This document shows, one piece after another, positions 48,982 through 60,620 of a DNA stretch of 64,000 nucleotides. The position numbers and the translations under genes are program-made. The stretch is from NCBI RefSeq assembly GCF_910592395.1, contig NC_088311.1:8930501-8994500 (forward strand), written 5' to 3'. Under the pieces are notes generated by a model. That model was given only the letters and a program-made list of their open reading frames with translations. It did not search any database and was not told the origin of the DNA. How positions within the stretch are numbered: the first letter of the stretch is position 1; every line of letters starts with the position of its first letter. Origin of the DNA: Lineus longissimus (taxonomy: Eukaryota; Nemertea; Pilidiophora; Heteronemertea; Lineidae).

Positions 48982-49202
48982 ACATACTTTAGTTTCACCA
49001 ATCTAAGACCACTCTATCAGTTACTAGGAAACTGAGACTAAAGCCCATGGCATGACGTCATGACCACCTTGCAAGTAGATGCCGAACACCCATTGTCAAT
49101 TCCATGTTAAATTGCATCTAAATGTGTTAAAAATTGGAAATAAAAGTTAATTGAAGTCCTATTCAGAAACGGTCTTAGATAAGTGAAACTAGAGTGTCTA
49201 TA
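48982..49202. mobile_element. Inverted-repeat MITE (family M6, copy 2)
   Basis: ACATACTTTAGTTTCACCAA then TCTAAGACC at the left; in reverse at the right, GACACTCTAGTTTCACTTAT then CTAAGACC. About 220 bases; the interior is unlike copy 1 apart from the ends. Contains TGACGTCA at 49053. Confidence 0.72.
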
Positions 49203-50572
49203 TTGGGTACCAGGTCGTCTTTCATGTCATTCCCCTGGGCGCTTGTGTGGGTATCGAATTACCGTAGTGGCCAAAATGACACTGATGACACACTAATTAT
49301 CCCCTTAGTCAAGAATTAGCCACAATTTCAAGTGGACAACACCAGGGGAGCACTTTTAGAATTAAACCTGACCGACTTGGACGGGTTGGTTTCATTCATT
49401 AAAGATCACCTTCAAGGGTTGTAATTATGCATTATCTGTGTCCCTGCACCCAGCTGGTCCGTGTTTCCCTTATGACTTCCCCCTGTAGAGATGGTCAAAG
49501 CTAACGAGTAAAATTAGCTCGGAACAATGCCATATCATCTTCATAATCTGTCCCTTTTTCGAAGGAAATTGCCGACCATGGCAACCTACAGCCTATTTGC
49601 TCTCTCTGTCTATAAAAGCAACCACTAAGCCTTTTACAAATTTCCTGAAATTTTTTTGTCATACCTACATGTTTATTCACCTGTATTAGTATAGCCCTAG
49701 CTTGGAGCCGGGACTTGGTGTAACCAGCCTGAGTAACTTAGTATTTTCACGGGCATTTTCCTTCGCATCTCCTCCCTGGACACCTATATGATGTCAACTT
49801 ACTCAAACAAGACCACCACAAATATCTTGAAGACACCCACATGGAAAATCACCCACCCGTAACTTGCCTTGAAAAGTTGTCATTTATCAACCAAATAATA
49901 AGGCTACTCTCCTTTTTATCCAAAATGGGTTACATTCCATCTCATATTTCTGTATAAGAATTGTAGTAATGTGTCATCAATTAATTTCTCTGTCCTCACG
50001 TTTCTATTGCAAATCACAAAAAGTTGTTTGTACGTTTCGTCTGTGTATTTACCTCATTGGGAGCATTGATGTATTGAAAAATGATGTGATATTGATATTG
50101 GGTGGCCTACACAGACACACAGTTGGTGAGCAGAATAACATGACCCACGGCCCAAAATGCCTGGGTAAATAGCAATGGGACCAATTCATCAGGAAACTCC
50201 TATACAGAATGGAGTGCTGAGAGATTTTTTTACTTTTGATAGGTTACAAATGTTTAATGGTAGTAGTTGGCTTATTTGAAGGGATGCAATCATCGTACAG
50301 AGTCCTTATTTGGATGAGCTGATTGTATTCAATATATACCCTTAGAATAGGCCAGCCTCTAATGCACTCCATGGCCAAGGATAAGAAGTAGGGATAGGGT
50401 CAGGGTGCTGGAAAAACTGACGTAGCTGTACGCCAGATGGCACTGAACGCATCAAGTTGTCAGACGTAGATCTACGTCGCTTGGCACTGAAAGTATCACT
50501 GAGACAAGAAAGAAAATTTCTTCCTACAAAATCCTTACATTTGATTTTGTGTGCATTCTCTTTTCCTTTTAG

Positions 50573-50622
50573 GGCTGGCTTGCCTTCAGATGTAGCTAGC
50601 GGAGGATATTGAACAGAAGCTG
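50573..50622 (+). other. Possible untranslated exon
   Basis: A polypyrimidine tract ending TTTTCCTTTTAG precedes a 50-base segment that ends in CTG followed by GTGAGT, a strong donor. All three frames contain stops, so it could only be a 5' untranslated or non-coding exon. This is a splice-signal observation only. Confidence 0.2.
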
Positions 50623-53600
50623 GTGAGTTCCTAACATTTCCAAATAGTTAATACAATGAAATCAGGCAAAGTAAGCCTTTAATGGCACTCTTCTGTCTCT
50701 CTCAAGAAACATAATACCTGCCTGACCCTGTCCTCAATCTGATAGTGATATGCACTTGTCAAATCTTCCAAATAGGAAGAAGGGTAGACTGCAAACATGA
50801 GGATATGAGACCACAAACTTGAGGATGTGGCTGAGGACCCTCGAATTGAATGGTCATCATGGGTCATCCGCAGGATATTCTTTGTCCTCTAGGGTCGTAA
50901 GGTGCAATGGCGTCCCGCTTGGTTCGTTTCTGAATTTTGCATAAAATAGAAATAGCGGCGATGAAGGGATTGTCGAGTTGTCAAAATAGCATGTTTTCTT
51001 AGAAGGGTAGTTAGAATTTTCTCGTTGGATCACAAGCCGGTAAGTCGGAGCTATTTTAAACGTGTTTAGTTGGATCATCAGATGCTCATGTCGTGTGTTG
51101 ATGTCAGAACCAAATGAGCCGATTTCCATCTTTTTATGCACTTGATCACCGTTGGCAATATGACATGAAATCACATGATTTGATGTTGTCATCATGATAC
51201 CTACATTGCTAGAGTGTTCAAACAGAAAAAGCTACTGCGAGGGGGAAATTGGTACTGGTACCTAGCCCTGGTAGGGAAGGGGGGAGCAGAGCGAGGGAGG
51301 GAGGGGCTATCCCACCCCCATCCACCACCAAGAGTGTTTTCTTCCACACTGGTTTAGAAAAAAAATTTATGGTCTACAGCAAACTTGCTTAGGCAAGAGA
51401 AATATAGTCGGTGAAATCAGAAATTTATGAATTGGGGGCAAATAGCCTACAACAGCCTAAACAAGACATCACTCAATCTATTCAGTCATCTCCCTCATTT
51501 GAAATGTTTCACTGCTGTACTAATTGCATTCTCAATTAGCTCTAATTACCTTGCTGCAGACATTTGATTGTTTTTTTCACTGCCTTTTAACCTGGAAGTG
51601 TGCCATGCATTCAGTGGTTCCGCTTATCAAAATTGTTTAACCCTTTCGAGGTTGAATGATACATTCGAACTGGGCAGCTAAGATTATTGGTCGACCACTT
51701 GAAACCGTCTTGGCTACCTGCATTCCATAGCTTGCCAAGCCATGTTAGCATTGGTCTTCCTTGTAGAGAGACGACTAAGCCTTAACATTTTCTCTAGAAC
51801 TTGAAATCATGAAAGAAATTATAACTCTTTCAAAACGAACTGAATGCCAATTTCAAGGGTAAAATGAGTTGTTTGTTTCAAGAGAACAGCCTCCCAGGTT
51901 TTAAATGAGCATCCACTTCATTTTGAAGGAGCTCTAGTTGCTTTAGGATTTGAACTTCAAGCCAAAAATGGTGGTGTGCCTATGGTCAAAAAGCTAACAG
52001 TTTGCCTATCACTGAAGATAATTAAGCTGTCTGTGTCATGTCTTTTTACTATTGACTTTATCTTAGGTTCAGTCCTCAGTGTCAAGGTGGCAGCAAGGTT
52101 TGTCTTATTTTGAGCTGCAGCTTGGGCAATCTTTTTGCAATCTTGGAGAAATTCAAAACTAGCAATCACCTCTAGAATAGTGCGAAAGTTCTGTAACCCC
52201 TGGTGACTTTCTACACCAACCTTTGAAAAACGATCAAGATAACTCGAAAAGGAATGGGTTAATAAAATACAAATCGTAAAATAGTCATCATTTAGCCCAA
52301 GGCAATAGGGTGTAGTACAAGCATTGGACAAGCAAACAACACAGGTTTTGTGCTGTTATCTTGTTTAGCATCTTTGAAGACCAATTTGACCAATTATTGT
52401 ATTCTTGTCCTTTGTACACTTAATTTCAATTGCGATGTTAACTTCTTGCCCTTTATGCTCTAGTTACCCGTCCATGCCCCCTGGCACTACAGGTGAATAA
52501 AATAATTCAACAAGTCAGTTTTGGACACAAACTTGGTGAAATTCTATGCCTTGGTAAAGCAATTTTCAATGAATTTAACTAGAATGAACTTTCAGTGTAT
52601 CGTCGAAGATAATTGAACAGGAATTTTAGCTCTGGTTGAGGTGGAAAACAACATGTCTGACCATGACCATGGTACAACCATGGTAGATACAATTCCAGTG
52701 AATTCCGTGTTTTTATGTCGATCAGTTTTGAATGAATGCACTCTCCATGCAGAGGCGTCTTGAAACTCGAGTGTGGAGAGTGATTGTTCAACCGAAGAGT
52801 GGTTCCAGTCAGTTACAGAGTGTTTGTCGGTGGAGGCACATCGAGGCTATCTTCTCCGACTAAATTGGATTACTTTAACTTCTTGTTGGAATAACAGTGA
52901 CATTTCCTAAGGATACAAAAGTACTTTTGAAAGGATTACAGAGAAGTTACTTTAAATTGTAAGTATTTGAATCTATAATGATACTTTTGAATAGGAAGAT
53001 ACTTTGATTAGCAAAGTTACATATGAGTTGAATGGGAAAGCAAAAGAAGTAGTTATGGAATTCAATTTATTTTGGAGGATGAAGGTCCAATATGAAATGG
53101 GAAGTGCTTTGACATTCTTCACGATTTATTAAAACGTTTGTTCTACATATTGAAAAGCAAGGTCTATTTTTGTTTTCCACTTTCTAGTTGGGCCATTGAT
53201 GCAGTAGTAAGAGCATATTTGTTGTGGCTCCAAGAAGTTTTGATCGTTCCTTAGCCAGAGCATCTTGACCACCAAGCTTTTTGCTCCTTGTGAAGATATA
53301 TCCCGGCTACCTTTAAAGGGAGAATATATAAGACCATGAAGTTCAGGATGTAGTCAGAGACAAAGGTGTCAGGTGTCAAGGAGCTGCACATCATAAATTT
53401 CATTTAAGTGGTCCTATCTTGATGTAGCCAGGAATTAATCTAAACAGCGTTATGAATAAAATCTTACATTACCGATTTGGTTTGTTTGATGCAGCATCCA
53501 TGCTAAATTGTGATGCTATTAATGGGACAAAAATGAGCTCAGTAGGCCTTCTGTGCCATCGTCTGGTGACCTCGAAACTGCTGAGAGGTTATGAATCAGA

Positions 53601-56600
53601 ACTTTAGACGTGACCATTCAAAAGTAATTTTTATAAGCGTTATATGATACAGATTTCCTTTAATAATGGAAGTGATTTTTCCAATTTCACCATCCTGCTG
53701 ACAAAGCTTCGGAAATATCTGTCGCATTTTGAATTCCTCCCTGTCTATAAAAACACCAGTTAAATGCATAATTACCAAATGACGATTTTTACATTCATTA
53801 ATTAAATGCAGAATAGAATGGTATTATTTTTATAAAGATATTGACCCGGTTTACTTGTTATTGTTCTTTAATGGTGTTTGTTCATCTTGAATATCATGTA
53901 GGGCAGGGATATTATCAGATATTATCAGATATTATCAAACTCCCCCCTTTGTTGCTTAATGCAGAATTTTGTGTCTGAATCCAAGCTGTCTGAATCCAAG
54001 CTGTCCTCTCTGCCTGGTTAAAGCTCCATAAGCAGGAATACTGATTGTTCCCATGATATTTCCTAATCAAAATTCAATGTAAATTGTAATAACTTCAAAG
54101 GAAGTATCATTTCGTGACTTTTTCTACACGCTACTACGCTATTAGTTGATGGCAAACTTGTCACAAAACGCTTTTAAAAATGGGGAGTTTTGAAAGTGGA
54201 ATCCATGTTCTACGGCAAGTTTGGTCACATACCTTGCAATACAGTAGTTATAAGACATGTTGCCCAAACTTTTCTAAAGCCGCGCCAATCTTTTTTCTCA
54301 ACATTTTCATTTAAGAAGAGCATTTCTAGGCTAGCACATCATGGTTCAGGGTATTGTTTTACATCTTTGTCAATGGTAAATCGAGAAGGCCAATGTTTTT
54401 GTTCTGGTTAATCAAGCCTATCTAAACATGACTCCAATGTTCTGTTGTCTGAATTTCAAAAGACAGTGTGTCTAATCAAAACTGAAGGAAATTATAGTGA
54501 CCAGGAACTTTCCCCGGCCACTCTCGTCCCTGAATGGCCCCTCAAGTCTTCCTTTTATTCATCAATTCAAATGCCTTTAGTATGTTGTTTCAAGCAAGGA
54601 GAAGTTGATCAATTTTCAAGGGCTATAAGAATTTTAAAGAAATCTCGGAAACAAGGAATCCTTTGAACTGCCAAGGTTTTGATGTGCAGTTCATTCTTCT
54701 TTTCTATACTTTAGTAATACTACTGTTCACAGTTCACTGTTGTCAAGACAATTTAAGGATGAAATTTCCTATTTGTCCGACTGAATCCTTTGCTTCCTGA
54801 TGCAGGTCATTTCACAGCTGTGGGTTCATATCTAATTCTGTCACCTTGTGGAGTTAGTTCTTCTTTTTAATTAAGTGTACCATATGAAGTTACAAGTATC
54901 TGGTCATTGGTCAGCACAATTCACTGTAAACTGGATGCAGGAGTCAGCTTATGGGACCTCAGGTCGAACAGAAAGTTTTTTATTTCAGTCTGTTTGTTTG
55001 TTACTTATTTCCCTACTTGTATATGTAGTGCCAGCTTAGAAAAACATGGGAGAACTGACATGCCAGAATGCATGGATGACACTGATATAAAAGTAAGATA
55101 CACTAATATTCATGCGAAAGGGATATAGTCAAGGCTTCTGGTTCAGTGTCAGAAAATGCCCACAGTGTTTCACTGAACAGCAATCTTCACTGGCTCATCA
55201 CCCAACCTCCACTATTTCTGCCGCTTGTGGCAGTCAGTAGGAATACCATGTTAAGGATTACTATGGACTGCCTCAGGAGTGTAACTGATGGAGTGAGAGA
55301 ATTTGATGTTATCTGACCATGCTGATTATAGTCACCATCAGGACCTGCTGATGGCGATAAGATTGGTGTTCCAGTTCGATATGTGTGACCTTGGGCGATA
55401 GTATCTAACACTGGATCCAGTGGCATGTCGAACTTGGGCCATTTAGAATGTGGTCATTGGATAATTAGGTAGATTTGATGATGGTTTTAATCACTTTGGC
55501 ATCATTTTAAACAAACTGTTGCAGATAACCTCTACGCCTTTGAGGACTTTGACTTGTTGCTGCCGTCGGCAGACGTTCGAAGAAAACTTCCAAATTTTGT
55601 ATCTGGTTTTGCATTGGCATGAATAAGTAAACTCCTTGGTTACCTTTCAATGCACATGCACAACTGGATACAACATCAGGAAATTTCCTATCAAACATGG
55701 AGGTATTGGTTGTCTCAACTGAGGCGTGGAATTAAGAAGAAAAACAGACCAAGACATTGGGTGATATGAATAAAGGCTAGCAAATGCTTTTACTTCAATT
55801 TTGTACAGAAAGGCCTAGTGTAAATGTACATGGAGTTTTAGATAAAAGCATTTACTACTCTTTATTCATATCACCCATTGTTTGGTGTTCCGGTAGGCCT
55901 GAGTGCTTGCATTTGATAAACCAATAACATCCTTCATGGGCTTACATCCTCGCCGTTATCATAGTTGCAATCAATTTTATAGCCCATACTGATGTTATTA
56001 GCGGCTCACTATAAAAATATCCCGATTATTTTATGAATGCTAAGACAGGTAATCTGAGTTTAACACTTCAATAATTGTTTTTCAGCGGAAGCTTTGGCGT
56101 TTTCCTCTGAAGTAAACACAATTTCTTTGGTCATCTAAGGTTGAATTTTATTGCTTGGATTTATCGGCAACATCATTGATTGGACATGTCGTAGCGTCCG
56201 GAGATGTTTTACTACACCACTGCCCGATTAATTGGTTGTGAATTGGTTGTCCTTCCTGAGCTTACAACTTATTCCTCAGAAGGGCGGCCTGTCAAGGAAG
56301 CGTTTGTCTTGAGTTCGGTGTAAAACACCCACCTGTTAAATCCTGTTGTAAAGTAATGCAGGACCGCATTTAATTTGGCAAGGGGGCAGCACTTTCCTCG
56401 GACATCAGCGAAAAACATGTTTTTTGTCCTGATTTTGGTGAACGTGATGAAAAGTGGGGTCTGCAAAGTTAAATACGGCGTTGCAATGTCTTGTGATGGC
56501 CCAGTAGGGGATGCTCATGTCGAGATTGGTGTTGAAGGGGATATCTAAGGAAGCTAGTTTATATTATTATATTTCGGCTGAAAAACCATATCGGATTTTT

Positions 56601-56794
56601 CAAAATTTCAAAAACCTTTATTTCTTATGAGAGGGAAGAATTTGAATGGTTAGAATGAGACTGCATGGACTCAGGTCAAAATCTCAGCTGCCATCTCCAG
56701 GGAATGATGATTATACATGATGGCTACTGCTTCATTGCCAAGTCAGCACTTGTTTCTTATTCCTTGATGCCATGCTTGACCACCCCAGATTTGA
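50623..56794. other. No gene recognised
   Basis: Includes a purine-rich tract (51277-51306), a block at 51842-51985 shared with 31805-31960, three copies of GATATTATCA (53908-53937) and two copies of TGTCTGAATCCAAGC (53972-54001). Minus-strand open frames at 50857-51195 and 51957-52331 (112 and 124 codons) show no family I recognise. Confidence 0.5.
53908..54001. repeat. Two short tandem repeats
   Basis: GATATTATCA occurs three times in a row (53908-53937), and TGTCTGAATCCAAGC twice (53972-53986, 53987-54001). Confidence 0.9.
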
Positions 56795-56799
56795 AACAC

Positions 56800-57258
56800 C
56801 AGGGCCGTATTTAACTTTTTTGTCCAGGGGGGGCAGTGGGATAGAGCGCCGAAGGCGATCTGCATGCGCCGCAGGCGCATCCGAACGGGGGGGGGGTCTG
56901 GGGGCCCTCCCCCAAGAAAAATTTTAAAATAAAAGGTCTGAAATGGCATTTTCCTGGCATTTGGAAGTGTGAATCAGTAGTATTTTTACTCTAAAAAAGG
57001 ACCACTTTTATGAAGTATTTTACGAAAATACCACATTTGGACAGAAAATGTTAATTTGCAGATTATAAGGGTTGCACCTGAGTTGATAACATCTGCTATC
57101 CATATGCTGCTATCATGCTGGTAAAGCTATGGCTAAGATTAGTCTGTCTTTTTTATACTGTCTGAAATTTTTTTTTTCAACATTTATTGCACAGGGGGGG
57201 CAGCTCAGGGGGGGCAGCTGCCCCCCCCCCCCTGCCCCCCCCTCTAAATACGGCCCTG
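56800..57258. mobile_element. 459-base fold-back transposon with CAGGGCCGTATTTA ends
   Basis: The ends CAGGGCCGTATTTA are perfect inverted repeats, flanked by the direct repeat AACAC (56795-56799 and 57259-57263). Inside are G-runs on the left (56826, 56886), the hairpin-prone GCGCCGCAGGCGC-type segment, and a palindromic G-run/C-run near the right end (57195-57242). No transposase frame. The CAGGG start resembles hAT ends, but the five-base duplication does not fit the usual eight. Confidence 0.82.
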
Positions 57259-58902
57259 AACACGCATCCACAACAGAAACTATGGAGATTTTTGTTTTGA
57301 GGGAAGTGCGCCGTATGGTTGAGAGAAACACATGTACATTGATATTGGATATTGACGAACTGGCAACATCAAACTTGGACGTTTGCAAATGTTTGATTTG
57401 TTTTGCCAGCAAAGGAATCGGCGAGTAAATAAGAGAGTTTACATTCATTTGCGACTTGAATAACCGGCACAAATGTACATAGTGTGGAAGAAAAACAGAA
57501 TAAAGGCCTTTTGAGAGGAAATAAAACTTCAATTCTTTGGGCGTTTAAATCATATTTGCTTTTGTGGAGAAGCCTTCAAATTTGGACAGAATTTCAAGTG
57601 GTATTATACGCACTATCCTATTTTTATGCAATTGGATTTCAAGCTCTTCAAGGTTTAGCCCTCAAATGTGCTTGCGCCTTAGAACTTATGACAACATGGT
57701 TTCGTGTAACTTGCTAGTTTTCCTTTGTTGACCGAGTGAAATTCCACCAATGTCCATGGCCCCTTGTTTCAACGATAATCTGGTTTGCTCATGCAAGTAT
57801 GCTTTGCTTTCAGTCAAATTTGTATGAGTAATACATACATAACTTGCATCAATGTTAGGATGAAATGAATGCATTGAAAAGTATCACTTCTGTTTTCATT
57901 TTCATGTCACTCAAAGTTGTCTTGTATTGGTTACGACAGCAATTTATGTAAGATTGCTATAAACTTGGAGTGAAATGACATAAAAACTTATAATCAAATC
58001 CACTTTTCACTAAACTGTCTTCCTTGTACGAAACCTTGAAAAGTTAACCAGGCAAGAAAATATTTGGCCCTTGACTTCAAAAATCTTGTTTTGTTTTACA
58101 GTATTTGCTTTAGTGACAGGAAGTCATACAATTAAGGACATTGAAAAATAATCATTGATTCAAATACTTCCATTCTAAATTCTTTCTAATTGTTGCTGCA
58201 TATCACATCACACCGTGCATTCTCTTCTCAAAAGGAATATGTTAACCAATGATGACGTTGCATTACTTCACAAGTCAAATAAATTGCACAATTCTGGTTG
58301 GTGATCCTGTGAGTTAATAACAAAAGTCAATTTAACTGTCTCATTAACCTTCCTGTTATGGTGCAGGCCAATCACCTTTCAGGTCAATAAACTCACTAAA
58401 ATTGTTCTTAAATGAAGAATGGGGAGGAAACTGGCCAAAGGACACCACCTTGACCACAAACCTCTGGGGAAGAACTCTCTAGGACAGTCATTACTGAAAA
58501 GGGACTGACTCTTTCCGGTGAATCTCGAAAATTCCAAACACAGGAGAAGACTGAAATAGCCAAAGTAATGTCCCCCCATTATGTCAGTCTTTAACTAACT
58601 CTGCATTGGCTGTAAAATTGCCCAAATTGACTTGAAAGTCATAACAGTCCATTTGGAGCATTCTCTCTAATTTCTCTAAACTGCTCCCCAAAGGGTGTTC
58701 AGTCAATTGACCCTGATGCCCTTTCAGTGAACTGTCCCTCATGTCTCATCCCAGTCTTCCATGGGTAATTGATGGAGAATCCATGATGATGGTTTCTGTG
58801 CACTGGTGTAAGAAGTGTCCAAGTACCTTTATGAGTCTCGATTGATACCGTTGTTAAATCTTGAATGGTGAAATTAAATTCTTTATTGATACCGTGATTT
58901 AA

Positions 58903-59033
58903 AGGGGGACCACAGGGAGTCAAATAGGTCTTCTTCAGGTGTCTGTTTGCATGAATAGTTTTGGAGTACTGTGAGATGGGAGCAACTTGCGTAACTTAAT
59001 CTGACCTACCTGACTGGTGCCTAGAGGCTCCCT
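58903..59033. mobile_element. Short inverted-repeat element (family M1, copy 2)
   Basis: TTAA at 58899-58902, left end AGGGGGACCACAGGGAGTCA, right end in reverse AAGGGAGCCTCTAGGC, flanked on the right by TTGA (decayed TTAA). The subterminal AACTTAATCTGACCTACCTG is identical to that in the ACP5 intron copy at 4340-4359. Confidence 0.65.
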
Positions 59034-60390
59034 TTGAGACATGGTACTTGAGGAAGAGTTTGATGTAGATCAGGGTGAACGAATTTGTGATCATGTGCGC
59101 AGATCTTGGTTTCTACTTTGTAAGGAACATACTAGCCTGCTACTGTTAAAGGTGGAGTGGCATAAATGTGTGCATCAAACAAAATATTATCACCAGACGA
59201 TGCAACAGAGAATATTGAGTGAGTATGACTTTATTACCCTTTAAGAAAGTTGTGGGATTCTGCAATGACCACTGTAGAGGAGGGGCTTAGAAACATTTTT
59301 GTGAAAAGGAAATGCAGACAGTTCCTCTCTGAATTCACCAGGAAGACTGCTCAGCGGTAAGATATATTGTATCCCTTCTACTATGGCTCAGTACTTCATC
59401 CTCTTATGGGACAGTCCATTTGAGCCACTCAAAAGTGCCCTTTAGAGACTCGAATATGAGAGTTATGAAGTATTATATTCGAGACATGTCTGAGCTGAGA
59501 TTTTCTTATCGAAATTGATCTTCTGGAATGGAGCTGGCTGCCCAGTTCTAAAGGGTGGCTAAAGGCAGGTAATTGTTTAGGGTGGCCAGTTCGTGATCTC
59601 AAGGTGACTAATATGATTCACAGTCGAGGAACGTGATCTGTTTTAACTGGAAAGCGGCAATATAGTCTTTGTACAAGCATCAATTATGAAGTCTGGCCCA
59701 CCTAACCTCTGCCTACAGTCTTCCTTTAAAGACAGAATCAGCTTCTTTGAAGGAAGATGGCATGCCTATTGCTTGTGGGTGAAATAAAAGGCCTTTCTCA
59801 TCCATCGTGTTCTCCAGCTTATCTGCACTAAAGTCAACACAAAGGGAGATTTTAAGACAGGCAAATCTGCTCGGAGATCCTCCAATTAAAACTTTGGGGT
59901 AGAAGTATGTAACTGTATCAATTTAGGCGTAGCTTCAAAATCGAGTGAACTCTGCACGAATATCAACAACGCATGTTACTTTGATTGCTAGAACTTGGTA
60001 AATGGCATTTTGTCAGACATCCGAGTGATGTGTTGGGTACAGCTGTCTATATTGTGGAGAAGATCTACTCTTATCATGCAATAGTAATAGTTCTCAAGGG
60101 AGGAGTGAGAGTAGGTAATTTGGTTCAGCAATAGAGCTGCAGGCATCCGAGTCCTTCACTGTCTTGGTAGTACTCCTTTGAAGACTTTCAGCACGGTTGG
60201 TCTTGTTGGTAGAAGTGACTTCGTCTTCAGTCGGGTAGAGTCCACGCTAGCTACTCTGGTTTCTTTATACTTGGTGGGGTCTTTGCTTCCTCTGGCATGG
60301 ACACCAGATGAAACCTCAGTCTTATCTCTCGTTTTAAGGTTTGTGAGGAGCAGGGAAGTTTAATTCCTCGTGCCGGTTCATCCAGGGCTG

Positions 60391-60525
60391 AGTTGTTCAA
60401 AACCACGTTAGCTTTAACGGAGACGTTTAGTCTTAACATGAACATTGCAGTAGGTTTAACTGAGAGAAATAACGTAACGTAACTGTTAGAGATAATGTGA
60501 CTTTTGTGCTTTTGAACAACCAGGG
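60391..60525. mobile_element. Inverted-repeat MITE with GTTGTTCAAAA ends
   Basis: AGGGCTGAGTTGTTCAAAAC at the left and, in reverse, GGCCCTGGTTGTTCAAAAGC at the right. About 135 bases, no coding capacity. Confidence 0.6.
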
Positions 60526-60539
60526 CCAGAAATACAAGA

Positions 60540-60620
60540 CTGGGTTCTCCTTGGGATCAAACCTGGGTCTTAATGCGTGGTAGCCAGCAATGTCACGCTG
60601 CTGCTGTAGGCTATAGAGGG
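60540..60620 (-). mobile_element. tRNA-like SINE fragment
   Basis: On the minus strand GACATTGCTGGCTACCACGC is followed by CCCAGGTTTGATCCC, a B-box-like element. It directly adjoins the MITE at 60391-60525. The A-box is weak. Confidence 0.35.

Larger units (their letters stand above)
42501..50572. other. No gene recognised
   Basis: Contains two diverged tandem duplications (43885-44220, 45326-45530), simple repeats at 46317-46328, 47742-47782 and 47805-47834, and a MITE at 48982. Open frames up to about 109 codons include a low-complexity aspartate run and are not supported as genes. Confidence 0.5.

Noticed and set aside
50857-51195. 112-codon minus-strand frame
   Set aside because: Composition and lack of any motif give no support for a real protein; no partner exons found.
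51957-52331. 124-codon minus-strand frame
   Set aside because: No recognisable family and no splice support; one end overlaps a dispersed repeat. Such a length can occur by chance in 41 kb of six-frame sequence.
57113-57532. 139-codon minus-strand frame
   Set aside because: It runs through the G/C tract and terminal repeat of the fold-back transposon, so it is not a host gene.
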